Shown here: positions 31,966-43,681 of the stretch, one piece after another
Position numbering within the stretch: the first letter of the stretch is position 1
How the letters are laid out: every line of letters starts with the position of its first letter
NCBI RefSeq assembly: GCF_918797505.1
Contig: NC_092793.1
Span: 77,869,912 to 77,933,911 of the forward strand
Reading direction: 5' to 3'
Source: Bemisia tabaci
Taxonomy: Eukaryota > Arthropoda > Insecta > Hemiptera > Aleyrodidae
Length of the DNA stretch: 64,000 bases
Translations under genes and position numbers: made by a program
Notes under the pieces: model-generated
Told to the model about the DNA's origin: nothing
Databases searched by the model: none
The model's input: only the letters and a program-made list of their open reading frames with translations

Positions 31966-32196
31966 CACTGGAAAAAAAAACACATTGGATCTAGAGTCCT
32001 GACTCTTGAAAACATTGACAAGCAAAAATACTCTTGATTCAATCAGATTTAAGCTTAAATCAGCAGGAAATCCGCTCAAATTAAGAGGCTTGGTTCTTGA
32101 TTTAAGCAAAAATCCGATTGAATCAAGAGTATTTTTTCTTGTCGATATTTTTGAGAGTCTGGACTCTAGATCCAATGTGTTTTTTTTTCCCCAGTG
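31966..32196. repeat. CACTGGAAAAAAACAC MITE, copy 4
   Basis: A 231-bp element with termini cactggaaaaaaaaacacat and ttttttttccccagtg, flanked by TA on both sides (atta before, taat after). The arms are long and match copies 1-3. Confidence 0.85.
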
Positions 32197-32656
32197 TAAT
32201 GTGACGCATATGATTTTCTCGAACTTTCCTTTATTATTCGATTTATCAATAATTTGAACGAAGGATGTAGCCATCTATTCCTCTTATATCAGTGTCTGTT
32301 TATTGGAGTCAACTTATATTGTCAAAGGTATCTAAATAAAAAAAAATAAAAGAAGAACAATAATTAGAAATTAAGCTTCGATTATGACTTGCGTAAAAGA
32401 AAAAATGTTTCCTAAATTGAAGCTAAGATCACACACCTCTGTCGGCTTTACAACTCATCATTTCAGTCACTAAGGAAATGAGGGTAATACGATGGGGGCT
32501 GGTGGTAAATTATAGTGTCTGAGGGATAAGTTTATTGAAGTTATTGGTTTTATTCGTTAGCCTCGGACACAGTGGTCACCCCTGTGGTGCCACACTTCGG
32601 CAGTGCTGAAGCTCGCGATTGTCATTTTATTCTTACTAACTCTGCTACAGCCGTGT
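32197..32656. other. No gene recognised
   Basis: AT-rich sequence. Short hairpin-forming words near 32575-32620 (gtggtcacccctgtggtgcc) have no further support. Confidence 0.4.
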
Positions 32657-33210
32657 AATGGACCACTAGACAAGGTACGAATTTAAGCAATCTGATACAT
32701 GCTTCTTAACTAGAATTTCACGTAAAACACGACTCTTACAACGAAAATTACTGAAACCAACTTTTAACGAAGATATTAACGTTTTTATTACACATTGGTT
32801 ACGAGGAATTTGAACTGCCCGCTCACAAGAAACTCAAAGCTCTACGTGAGTCAAATCGCGCACTACAACTGTTTCAGCACTCTTCTCAATCGAGCAATGT
32901 TCATTTCCCACCATGTGTTGTTCGAACTATAAGCAATTTGCTATAGCTGAGCCAAAGTGTCAAGATCGAGGTTGCCAGATTTTTATATCGCAGAGACTGT
33001 CATGATAACGTTTAGCGCACGCTGTGAATCACGCAGAGCATTGAGTTTTCATGAGCGGATGGTTTGAATTCACGCATTAAGAATCATTAAATATCTTTGT
33101 AAAGAGTTGATTTCGGTAATTTTCATTGAGCACATCGTGTTCTACATAAAATTTTGGTCAAGATGCATGTATTAGAATGCTGAAATTCGTACCTTGTCTA
33201 GTGGTCCATT
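32657..33210. mobile_element. 554-bp TIR element, TGGACCACTAGACAAGG ends
   Basis: Left aatggaccactagacaaggt plus acgaattt, and right aaattcgt plus accttgtctagtggtccatt, are perfect complements over the first 28 bases. The arms then continue more loosely through gatacatgcttcttaac and the inverted tcaagatgcatgtat. No coding frame. I recall these ends from Bemisia sequences, which is memory-based. Confidence 0.8.
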
Positions 33211-33350
33211 GTTCGAGGATCATCGTCAGGCCAACTTTATGCAGATTCAAAAAGAACAAACTAATGGTTCTATTGATTAAACTGTATCGGTTAGCACATC
33301 CACAATTGGACTACGCTTTGAAATTAGGAACTATAAATTGTGGCTCAGTC

Positions 33351-33910
33351 TAGAGATACCTTATTAAGTTCATGCTTCATACAAGCAAATCTACTCTTGA
33401 TTTAATGAATTTTTTCCCCGTAATTCAAGAGAAATTCTGGCGGCAAATACAAGAATATTTCTGCCTAATTTAACGAACATTTTCCCCAGTGTCGTTAGAA
33501 ATCGTGTTTACACGAACCATCATTAGTTTCATGTTTTATTTAATGCTCAATATGGCATCAGCGATGCCATGTCGCGTGCTGGTTTGCGACTAGCAAGGGC
33601 TAAACTTCGGATTGCACTTACACCCCGCGCTCATCTAGTAGTAGAGTTTGGGAAATACTATTATTCCTTAGTAGAGGTTTTATCTAATTGTCCAGATTTT
33701 GTCGACTGTCCTCTCTCGCCCCCTTTCTTCCCATTTTTGCTTTCGATCTCCATTTGTCATCATTCCCGAAGCTGTCAGACTGTTACCAGGGGAGAAAGCT
33801 TCCCTCAAGGAGGGTATACTTGTGGTCTCGTCAAAATGCAAGTAGTTCATGCATCAGAGAGGGTGAGATTTTTAGAACCGTCTACAGCTTTGATCAAGAT
33901 CCACCCGGTC
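33351..33910. other. No gene recognised; half repeat upstream
   Basis: A left half of the 140-bp family lies just before (33307-33350). A 174-codon plus frame (33569-34093) runs into the MITE at 33911 and is not accepted as a gene. Confidence 0.4.
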
Positions 33911-34065
33911 CAGTGGCGATTCTTGAAATTTGGCAACACTGTTTTTACCTCGTTTGAATGTAGGCAAAACAATCGATTCTTGGTAAGTCACCTTACCTCA
34001 CTCAATATTTTCGTTGGATTTAAATGGAAGAAAAACAGTGTTGTTAACTTGCAAAATCGCCACTG
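33911..34065. repeat. CAGTGGCGATT TIR element, copy 2
   Basis: cagtggcgattcttgaaatt at the left and the inverted gcaaaatcgccactg at the right. It matches 7687-7845, including ggatttaaatgga. Confidence 0.75.
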
Positions 34066-35560
34066 TTCTGGCCATTTTACTGATGAAATATGAACAGTAT
34101 AGTTAACTTTTCGACACATCCCAATCATTGGTTCGTAATGGCAATACCAAAATGCTATGGAGCAAATCGAAATCTGATGAATTAATTGATGGATGTGAAA
34201 AGAGACGCTTGTGAAACTTCAAATAATTAGAGTGAACCTTAAATCGCAGGTAGGAAGCAATGGCCTATCATCTCCCTCTATTTTTGAAAAACTCTCGACC
34301 TCTTCATTGAATATTTTGAGAACTGCCGATCCTCTGAAAATTGCACACATGATTCCGCGGAAAGATTGGCAATTCAAAATTGTTCTCGGGAATATATCAT
34401 GGCAGTTCCTCTCGGAGTGGGTTTTTATAGCTTGGTGTTTGGTACCATCATTGATTTAGAAGCATATTTTCGCAACGTTATTAGTCGTTATTAAATAGTT
34501 CACATTTACGTTAGTATAATGTTACATGCCCACACTCTTCTAATTCAAAATCCAACTACCATAAATTAAGTACCGAAAAAATGAAAAAAGTTAGCAGCTG
34601 CACTCATCTTATCATCACGATAACTTAGAATATTTTTGAACTTGTCGTCGGAATTAACCGTTGTAAAATTTACCCTTTAACAGGAAAGATTTTTTCAGGT
34701 GCAATGAAATTTTCTGATGTGTATAATTTATCTTTCGCTTACAGTTGGTTCAGGGCGGTTTTTCGGGAAGCTTTTGTCTTGAATGTTCGTGAAATATTGT
34801 TGAATGAGTCTTTCTATCTATCTCAATTTTTAGAAGCTTATCTCACGGGATGTGACGGCCAGACTAATGGAAGAGTTAATTAATCTCCGAGAAACGGGAG
34901 AAATGATTGAAATTAGCAAGAAAATGAGAGGGAGAGAATTCACCTAGCTTGGAGGTGCGATTGAAGCCGTCGAACAAATGACGCTAAGCTCAATGTTGTC
35001 AAAAGATGGCGGAAAAATGTTGAAGTAAGAGAGAAATTGGTATAATTTCTCACCCTCCTCTGGTAACGATGACGTTACTGTTGGGGTGATCGAGACAGAG
35101 GGAGAGGCGTTGATGTTAATTTACCGCTGAGATAACCTCAGTACTTGTTTTCCGTGATTAAAATGAAAATGTATCGATCATTTTTCCACCCTCTTGCAGT
35201 TTTAACTTACTTGTCTCGTGTCACTCTCTCCTCGTTTAAAATGATCTAGGCTCAATTATTCCAGATCCTCCTCTTAAACATCTCGCTTCCAACATAATTA
35301 GCTCACCAAACGACATAAGCACTTACTTTCAATAACCCTCTCCTCCAGTCGTCCCTGTCCCTGCGTTCTTACTTATTTAATACCACAGTATATCCATGGC
35401 TTAGAATTAGTTTGGAAGTTTGTTTCAGAAATAATGCCATTGTGTTGTTCGTGGAATTGTACACAAAATTAAGTGTTTAAAATTGCAAATCTTAGCGACG
35501 TGCACGAGTTCCACGACGACCCAGGCATTTTCTTGCCCCGAAGCGGTCCTCTGAGAGTGT
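34066..35560. other. No gene recognised
   Basis: AT-rich sequence. Donor-like motifs on the minus strand (complements of acttac near 35211 and 35322) have no matching acceptors or open frames. Confidence 0.4.
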
Positions 35561-35804
35561 TGAGCGTCCCTTAGAACACCGTATGTTCCATCAGGCGTTG
35601 CCAAATTTCTCTCGAGAAATCATGAATTTTCAGGACGATTTATGAATATTTCTTTTCCGATTTTCAGGGCTTTCGTAATTTGATCCTAAAAGTTCGAAAA
35701 TTTCAAGGAAAAATATTAATTACTTTCCTCAAAAACTCATATTTTCTGAGAGGGTATCAGGCAAAATTCGAATGCTCTTGCGGCATTTTTACTCGGCACG
35801 GCAG
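35561..35804. repeat. CCGTGCTAAGGAAG family MITE, divergent variant
   Basis: The left end gtcccttagaacaccgtatg with gcgttgccaaatttc and the right end actcggcacggcagt are inverted. The interior tttcaaggaaaaatatt is shared with 10600-10813. Confidence 0.65.
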
Positions 35805-35893
35805 TGTTGGTCTGCGAGGAGTTTGGGAAAGGACACCTGGATCCTAAGCCAGTTAAAATGTCTTTTAAATCCCGAGTGTCTGCTGAATTTTGT

Positions 35894-36406
35894 CTTTTTA
35901 TTATATTGACTTTTTATCGAGTATGACAATCAGTCAGTTGCGCTGGTCACGGAGTTGTTTTTGATGCTTGATTCTTGTAGTTCAGCTCTAAATAATAAGA
36001 TCCGTCCAAACAGAAACTTCCTATGTTCAGTATCAATTGAGACATCGCGCTTTAAAAAATTCGATTTATGACGTCATCCACCGCGGTAGTGACACCCGTG
36101 GTTTCTTCCACCGTGCTTTTATCAGTCGGTGTAACGCACATTTGCACTGGTTACTCAACGTAACACTCGGATGGAAGCAAGGTGGAAGAAACCAAGGATG
36201 TCACTACCGCGGTGGATGACGTCATAGACCGAATTTTTCGATGCGTGATATCTGGGTTAATATTGTACGTAGAGAGTCGCTGTTTGAACGGATCTCATTA
36301 TTTTTAGCTAATCCACGAGAATCAAGCATCGAAACACAATTCTGTAATCAGCGCAACTGACCCATTTCGTTCTTTATTATATTGACTTTCTATCGAGTAT
36401 GACAAT
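35894..36406. mobile_element. AGTTGCGCTGGTCAC foldback, copy 2, with 36-bp flanking direct repeats
   Basis: The long-arm foldback (about 35931-36366) matches 19966-20390, including gacgtcatccaccgcggtag and its inverse. It is bordered by a direct repeat: ttattatattgactttttat with cgagtatgacaat (35894-35930) and the same with one substitution at 36371-36406. A direct repeat this long is not a normal target-site duplication. Confidence 0.75.
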
Positions 36407-37041
36407 TCATACAATGGGAATTTGGGTATCTGCCGCCTCTCATTATTAGGCTCTCCTCTCATACGTCGTCTGGACCAAATTTTTGGCTCTTCCACGCTTC
36501 ATCCCTTCGGATCGCAACGTCCAAGTGTGACTGGAAGGGGGGTGGTGTTATTGACTGCTTGCCGCGCATTAATTACCTTGAATTAGTCGAGAAAAAAGCT
36601 AACAAGGCAGAATTGAAAAGACTGAGTGAATCAAACCATTCGGGCCTTCTGCTCGTGAGGCTTGAGGTGCGGGGGAGGTGTCTCGGCATTTGGGGTGGGG
36701 GTGGAGACCTCTGGATAGCGGATACTTGACGTAATTCAATTATGAGCTGGGATTGTGTCCAGCGGAGGACGGACGCAGGGACACCCGAGTCCCTGTAACC
36801 CGTGTTGTCATACTTTCTAAATTCAACAAGCATCTTCGTCTTAGAAAGCAAACGATAGCTTAGTCGAAGTCAAAGGCTGAAAAACAAGCTAGGAAAGTGT
36901 TTAAAAACCTCATTTTCAACAGGCAAAGCAAAAAAAACAACCTAAGAAATTCAAAATGTCCCTGTTTTTTTTTTTTTTCAATTTTTTTTTGTTGCTGTTT
37001 TTTTGTTCTGTTTTTGACAAGAGTATACATATATAGAGAGT
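36407..37041. other. No gene recognised
   Basis: A poly(T)-rich patch lies at 36965-37010. A 92-codon minus frame (36573-36851) is without recognisable features. Confidence 0.4.
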
Positions 37042-37202
37042 AGTGGCGTGGAGTGAATGATCGATTATTGATATTCCTCCTTTGAATCCGTGGTAAAGAA
37101 TCGATTATTAAGGTGTTCGCTGCAAACACCATGTTAATCGATCCTTTTCCATAGGTTTAAATGACAGATCAATCGATATATCACAAAGCACGCCATGCCA
37201 CT
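37042..37202. repeat. AGTGGCG TIR element, copy 2
   Basis: agtggcgtggagtgaatgat at the left and the inverted cacgccatgccact at the right. It shares aatcgatccttttcc with 29424-29598. A fragment resembling the GAGTACCTATAT family end follows at about 37207. Confidence 0.75.
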
Positions 37203-38249
37203 GAATTATAGAGAGTACGGACACGTCGAATTATGGAGCTCTTAGGGCCAAAATGGCAGCCAACCTTCTGACGGAAAAAATGTCATCGCCATTCTGCAGA
37301 TTCTAATAATAAACCAAGATGGCCAAGAGTAAGAGAGATTATTCTGGTATGGTCATATTGAGAGGACTTCACCAAACAAGCTGTTTGGTCATGACGCCGA
37401 ATATGATGTCATTTTCAACTATTGGCAATCTCTCTACGCTTAAAAAAAAGGATCTATCTAGCAGGAAATTTTTAATGTCGACAAGGTGACAACGGGTGGT
37501 CGTAGCTCTGGTTCTGGCTTGTTTATTCCTCCCCCTTTTTTCCATGCGAGATTCAGCTCCGCACAAATCAGTGCGGAGACAGGCAGACACATAGTGGACA
37601 GCCAACCAAAAATACAGACTGGAGCTACGACTGTCTTCATTACGGAACTCCTCTGATAACGAGTTAATTGCGTTATCAAATGAACTCGGACTGGCAACTA
37701 TTAGTTGATTTCATTGTTGCCATCGTGCTCGAAAAGGGATCGTCCCTCCGTGACTCATTTTTAAAATGCTAGGTGCAAGTTAAAATTGGCATCTCTGATT
37801 ATTTCTTCATATTGGTTGGTGATTATTCTTCATCCAGCCTTGGTCCTTTGTTTGCTGGTCCGGCGCGCTGTTAGTCGCCTAATGGGCAGCTGCGTTACGC
37901 ATTCTCCCAGCCCGTCGGAGAGGTCCTTGTTAAGTTTGCTTCTCTTATTTTTTATCTTCGCAAACTATGTAGGTATATATTTCGTTCGACTTTGAAAATA
38001 TGAGTAATTCATCTAAATGATGAGGAGGTCTGTCTCTTTCCACGGAGATAATTCAAGTTATATTCACAGAAAAGGAAATCTCCATCAATATTTGACCATT
38101 TTATATTTAATTAGCGGTTTACATCCGTGCTTCATGCGAGACGCTACATCACGCGCTTATTAACGAACATTCTAAGCAATTAATTTTTTAATTAGTGCTA
38201 TATAATAATGATGAATCAATGGAAAAAAAGAAGAACCGTAGGAAGCCAA
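37203..38249. other. No gene recognised
   Basis: A weak inverted pair, gtcgtagctctgg (about 37499) and ctggagctacgac (about 37619), may mark another short element. No coding signal is accepted. Confidence 0.35.
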
Positions 38250-38715
38250 GGAGCACGCGTAGGTTACTCTCGTCCTGTGTCTCATTCTGTCGAGTTCCCC
38301 TTCAATAACCGTGATGGCAATATGAGCGGCTTGAGAGCACGAATGGTTGCGCGCAGTAACTTTTTCGCTTCCGCTTTATCCTGGCAAGGAAAACGCATCG
38401 ATCAGTAAAAATCAAAGACGTTGTCACTGAGGCAATTTCTTTTTTGCATCGAAACGAACGTCTGAGTGGTGTTTGGCTTTTTTCGATTGGCGCAGTACTT
38501 CTGTCTTTTTCGCTCTGTCCAGGTCACCTCATTGCGTGTCCCTTTATTTTTTCAAGTTCGCCTTCAACAACCGTGATGGCAACCCGAGCCAGCTCGGGGG
38601 CACGAGTAGTTACCCGCAGTAGCTTTTTCTTTCCGCTCTGTCCTGGCAAGGAAAACGCGTCGATCAGTCCAAATCAAATATGTTGTCACTGAGGCAATTT
38701 ATTTTTTTTTTTTTT
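38250..38715. repeat. Two-copy tandem, period about 262 bp
   Basis: ctggcaaggaaaacgcatcg at 38381 recurs at 38643 with one change, each followed by tgttgtcactgaggcaattt. Each unit contains the dispersed core (ccttcaataaccgtgatggc, then gcacgaatggttgc). Open frames here are repeat-derived. Confidence 0.75.
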
Positions 38716-39874
38716 TCATTGGTTTCGATTGGTTTCGCCGAAAAAGCTGTGGTAAAATTACATAAGAATCAATCAAAACTTGATTCCACCTAATTTCCGG
38801 AAGCAGAAGCCCCATTCTATCTTTTGTTGCCTGGACCAGAGTGTCCCCTGAAAAGGCAAATTATTACCCACAGTAACAGCGAATGCATCCCCCCCCCCCC
38901 CCCCCTTCAGCCCCATCAATGAAGGGTCGGAAGAAGGGAAGAAAAAGAGAAAGAAGAGGAAGAAAGCAGAATAAACAATCGGATTTCTGAAAAATTAAAT
39001 AAATACCATGGGGCACGCCCCCCGGCTGATACGAGGCCCAGCCCCTCTGAGGGTGCGTGCTTTATGTGCCCCTCGCGAGTGCTCACTTTACGTGTCCCTC
39101 TCGACGAACCTGGTTTTTTGGACGGATAGAATCGAGATGAGACGAAAGTTTAACATGTAGGTGAAGATGAGAGCGAAGCGGACGACGCGACGGGGAAAAG
39201 AAGGAGCCAGCCCGAGCCCTTTAGGCGAACGAAGCGGTCGAGCCTGGCGACGGAAGCGGGAGGGTGACGGGACTGAACTTTCCGAATGGCAATGGATCTA
39301 GGGTCACTCTCCAATTCAATTTAATTAGAGCCCGAGGGGGGCCACGCTGGAAGCGGGCGAAGCCAACCGATATGCAGGAGTGATAACGTTCTCAAAGTCA
39401 ATTTTATATCGATGTTGTTCAATAACCGATATGTTGATATTATGCACCCCTACGCTCCACGTGCATTTACAACCGCTAGACTGTCACCGGGACAGTACTA
39501 ACCTATCTCCAGCCGCCTCACCCTTTCACCCCTGCCGATAGCGACCCTGGAGCGAATGTAGGCTCCGTGGGGTCGCTGCTCCCACTTCATCGGCCCCCCT
39601 CCCCTCCTCCTCCAGGCTGGCCCCCTCGGGCTCCCTTCTTTCTGCTCTGATACGAACTAATGTTGAATGGCAACTAGTGTGACGTTATATCCGGCAACTA
39701 TTAACTACTCATCTCTGTAACCTCGCGGTGTTATCTTCATAATCCCACGACCTCTTACTGACGCGACGCAACGGACTTGTTCATCATGTCATCATCCTAT
39801 CGTTGCACTTCGGAAGTCCTGACTCCTCATTGTTTTTCCCTCGTTCCGCGGCATTGTCTCTCCGTCACTTCTGT
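38716..39874. other. No gene recognised; poly(C) and GC-rich patch
   Basis: An 18-base C run lies at 38889-38906. GC-rich sequence spans 39020-39660 but has no splice donor near its edge and no open frame of note. Confidence 0.35.
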
Positions 39875-40128
39875 ACTGCCGCGTTGAGTAAGAACGCCGT
39901 ATGAACTTTCGAGAGTGGCCAAATTTCTTTCGATAAAATGTTCATTTTTGAGGAAAGCTATGAATATTTTTCCTTGAAATTTTCAGGAACTTTAGGTGAA
40001 ATTGCAAACAACATTATCTGAAAAATTGGAAGAAAAATATTTATAGTTTATCAGGAAATTTGTGTTTTAGAAATGTAAATTTGGCAACGCCTGAAGGTTC
40101 ATACGGCGTTCTTCTTTAGCACGGCAGT
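39875..40128. repeat. CCGTGCTAAGGAAG family MITE, complete copy
   Basis: actgccgcgttgagtaagaa followed by cgccgtatgaactttcgaga at the left, and the inverted catacggcgttcttctttag with cacggcagt at the right. About 254 bp. Confidence 0.8.
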
Positions 40129-40576
40129 ATAAGCCACACTTGTGACTTGGTCTCTGGACATAATCTGTTTTTCTCTCTCCCTCTTTCTAAAGAATAAAAC
40201 ATGAATTTAGAAAAAATCAATCGATAAAATTGATAAAATAATTACATCAAACATGAATGTTTTTTAGAAAATAAATGAAATAAAAAGCATTGCATAAAAT
40301 TTAGACAAGTCGAAGAAAAGTTAATTTTTTCCTCTTTTTTTTGTTGCTTTGTTCTAATCTTTCAGCAAACAACTTTGGTTTTGAGGCACTGACTTACACT
40401 TGCTACCATCTAACCCCTTCATCCGTCACCTGAAGAAAAAAATCGTAATTCTCCCAATAAGTGTTCGAAACAATGGAAATGAAAAAAAAAAGAAGAAAAA
40501 AAAAACAGTGAGCACAGTGCTAGGTCCCTCCTAGACGAAATCAGAGACGTTGGTCGATGAAGTACGGTGGCTCATT

Positions 40577-40831
40577 CTGCCGTGCTAAGGAAGAACGCCG
40601 TATGAAATTTCGAGAGTTGCCAAATTTCCTCTAAAGAAATGTTCATTTTTGAGGAAAGTTATTAATACTTTTCCTTGACATTTCCAGAAAATTCAGGACA
40701 TATTCTGAACACAATTATTTGAGAAATTGGAAGAAAAAAATATTCACAAACTGTCCTAAAAATTAGTGATTTGTCGCAGGAAGTTTGGCATTGCCTGAAG
40801 GCTCATACGGCGTTCTTCCTTAGCACGGAAG
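40577..40831. repeat. CCGTGCTAAGGAAG family MITE, complete copy
   Basis: ctgccgtgctaaggaagaac at the left and the inverted gttcttccttagcacgg at the right. About 255 bp. It lies 450 bp from the previous copy in the same orientation. Confidence 0.85.
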
Positions 40832-41499
40832 CATTGTTCGGTATCCCGCTTTATGAGTCCAAGGTCTACGCATTTAATCCGAGATTTGCTCATAACTCAT
40901 TAAGATTCTGTATTTTGTTAAGGTCCCCTAAACTGAGACTAGATTCGAACAAAAGACAAGAACATAAGAGAGGAAGAATTCGAAAAGGGGGGAATGAAAC
41001 TCCAGTTCCTTGCGCGCTCACCAACGTATACTGGCCTCTTTTAATCCTTTTTTCCCCCCCTTCTTTCTCCATCTCATATTTTCTAATTCATCTGCCAGGT
41101 AGTTGTAGGTGTTCTAATTGAGCTTTAAACTTTTTTTTAATACAGCACCTGCGAGGTGATGCTCCTGTGTAAAAGTGTATATTTTCAAGATGAATCAATT
41201 TTTTTTACTGGCGCCATAATAAACATGCTTACATCAAATCAGGCATATGCAGCTGGTAAACTTCTCACAATCCGCACTGATTGTTAGTCGTACACTAATC
41301 GGCAGGTAGATTTTCGGTGCTCGGTGATTGATCAGTAGTATACTTTCAGTTAGTATGTTAGTGTTGAGACTTGGTAACGCCAACTGCCCGAGTCATTGCG
41401 ATCGATATTTTTTAGTGAAAATCGGTAGTTCTGCATTCGTTTTTTTGGTTCTATTTTTTGGTCAGTGTTTATCACTAGTAAAATACCAACTTTATAGGG
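40832..41499. other. No gene recognised
   Basis: Overlapping plus and minus open frames (40771-41121, 40890-41072) begin within or next to the MITE and are not credible. Confidence 0.4.
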
Positions 41500-41618
41500 G
41501 GCCGTTTGTAAAATACACGACGCTTTTCAGATTTTTCAACCCTCTCTCCCGTGACGTACGTGCGTAACGCTTTCATCGACCCTCCTCGCCTACAGAGCGT
41601 TACGTATTTTATGAAGGA
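41500..41618. repeat. Short TIR element with AAAATAC(G) ends
   Basis: gccgtttgtaaaatacacga at the left and the inverted gttacgtattttatgaagg at the right enclose a centre with acgtacgtgcgtaacgctttc. It resembles short elements common in hemipteran genomes. Confidence 0.6.
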
Positions 41619-43271
41619 CTTTTGCAGTACGGCAAGGAGAATAATAGAAACGACTCACGAAGTTATCCATTCATAGAAATAGTCGCAGCATTCACCGTGT
41701 CACGGACTCTGTGCTCTATGCCGCGTTGTGGAAGTCAAAAAAGGACGAATAAATGCAGGCCTGACGTAGGCCTGAATTAAATGATTGTGAGAGTGCATTC
41801 AACTTATCCAACTTGTTAAAATTAATTCGTGTGCGGTTGAAACAAAGTGGGAGGGAGCGGTAGCAGGTCATCAAACTTGTCCCTTCTCCCCTCCATCCTG
41901 GGCTCCCCCCGTCGCTTTACTCCTCTGCTCCCGTATTCTTCATGGGAGCCCTCGGAGCCCCTAGTCGAGAGGCCGAGGAGGTTAAGGCTCGAGGCTCAGG
42001 TTTTTCACAGGTTAATTCAGCCGCGCCATGCAAGTTGCATTATCGTAAATACGCATCCTTATTAATGGTTTTTTTTCTCAGCATCCTGCCAATTGTTCGC
42101 TGCTTTGTGGCGAAAGCCCCCTCACTTCCCCACTTCTTTACCCCTGTGATCTCCCCGCTGCTTACTAGTGTCAATTTTTAAATTCCACTCTACTATAAAG
42201 ACAATTAGTATTAATCGGAGAACTGCTGGAACCATACAACTCTGAGTCACATAAGCTTAAAACCCACCACATGTATCGGAATTTGGCATCGGGATAGCCT
42301 CAAAATGCATCTAATATGGGGTCAATTTTTCCAAATTTTCGAAAGAAAACCGCCTGGACTCGTGGCAGGGGACATCCTGACTCCCCCACACCGGGTGAGA
42401 GGGGTGAAGAAGGTGGAATGAATTTGGGAGGCAAGCACCCCCATCCCGGAAAAAATTTGCCCCAGTTATGCGTATGAAGGGACTTCCTCGCCGGAACGAT
42501 TTTTAATGTGGTTTTGTACGACGAAAGATTGAGTGAGGGCTGAGGGGTTCTTTCGTAAGATACGGGACGCTGTATTTTGGATGTTTCGACCACCTCTCGC
42601 CCCCTCTTCTCTCGTAACACTTTTGGGAAGTACTTTCCCAACTTTTAGCACATAAAAACAAAATGACATATCACTCTCCTCGAGCCCTCTCCCCAATGGC
42701 TTTCAACAATTAACGTTTCATACTTCCGTCGAACATAATCCTATAAACTCGAAGAAATAAACTTTTCTCCAAAAATACCCTTTAAATCATTCATGCCTTA
42801 AACTCCTGAGTTGATTTAAACAATATTTCTACTCATAACTTGGCATCAAAGGCTGCTATGATAGCGGATATGAAAGATAAAAGCTTGTACGTGTTGATCC
42901 AACTTTATTTGTAATTTCCGCCGAGTTTATCATCTGGCTAGCATCAACATTCATGATTCTGCAGCCGCTCATACTATCGGCAAAAGTATGACAGTGTAAG
43001 CAGCGCAGCGCCTTTATAATCAATAAAGAAATGCTAAATTTAAATATTTTATTTATGAAATATAATATCCAACGTGTGGGTTAATAGTGTAAAAAAAGAC
43101 ACGATGTGTCCAACCGATTTGAAATCTTGTAACTTTTTTTAAAGTTTTGCCTTAAAGGTCTTCGTGTGCCAGAGAGAAAAATAATATTACTACAACTGCG
43201 TTTATGAGATGATGTTTCAATTTGTAAGTCGACCATTACTGCTTGCACTCCGTCTTCCTAAATTTTCATTA
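41619..43271. other. No gene recognised
   Basis: Contains GC-rich patches and overlapping frames on both strands at 41847-42181 and 42300-42696 with Pro/Ser-rich composition. No gene is accepted. Confidence 0.4.
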
Positions 43272-43681
43272 CACTGAAAAAAAAATCTCGGTGTATTTAC
43301 TAGGAAAAGGGTAAAATTACCAAGAATTCAGGGTTCTATTTGATCCCAGTTTTTTCTTGGTAAAATTACCATTTACGGAATTGGTAATTTTACCGAGAAA
43401 TCTTGGTAAAATTATTGAACTTTCTCAGTAATTTCACTGGACCTTGGTAAAAACGCCAATATTTTTTATCGACTGTGGTAGAATTACCGAGATAAAATGG
43501 CAAAGCTACCGGGAATTGATTACCAATAAAAGTGGTATTCTTACCTGAAAAAAAACAGTAAAAATACCGGTTTTTAGGTAAGCTTACCAGTCTGTCTTGG
43601 TAAAATTACCAATAATTGGTAAGTGAGATGGTAAAGGTACCAACGGACCGTGGTAAAAACGCCGAGAAATTTTTTTCAGTG
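43272..43681. repeat. CACTGAAAA 410-bp element, copy 2
   Basis: The termini are cactgaaaaaaaaatctcgg and the inverted aatttttttcagtg, flanked by TA on both sides (atta before, tata after). It is near-identical to 30503-30915, which suggests recent mobility. Confidence 0.85.

Noticed and set aside
33569..34093. 174-codon plus-strand ORF, the longest in the window
   Set aside because: Its last third lies inside the MITE at 33911-34065, composition changes along its length, and there is no recognisable domain or promoter. Such a length can arise by chance in 64 kb read in six frames.
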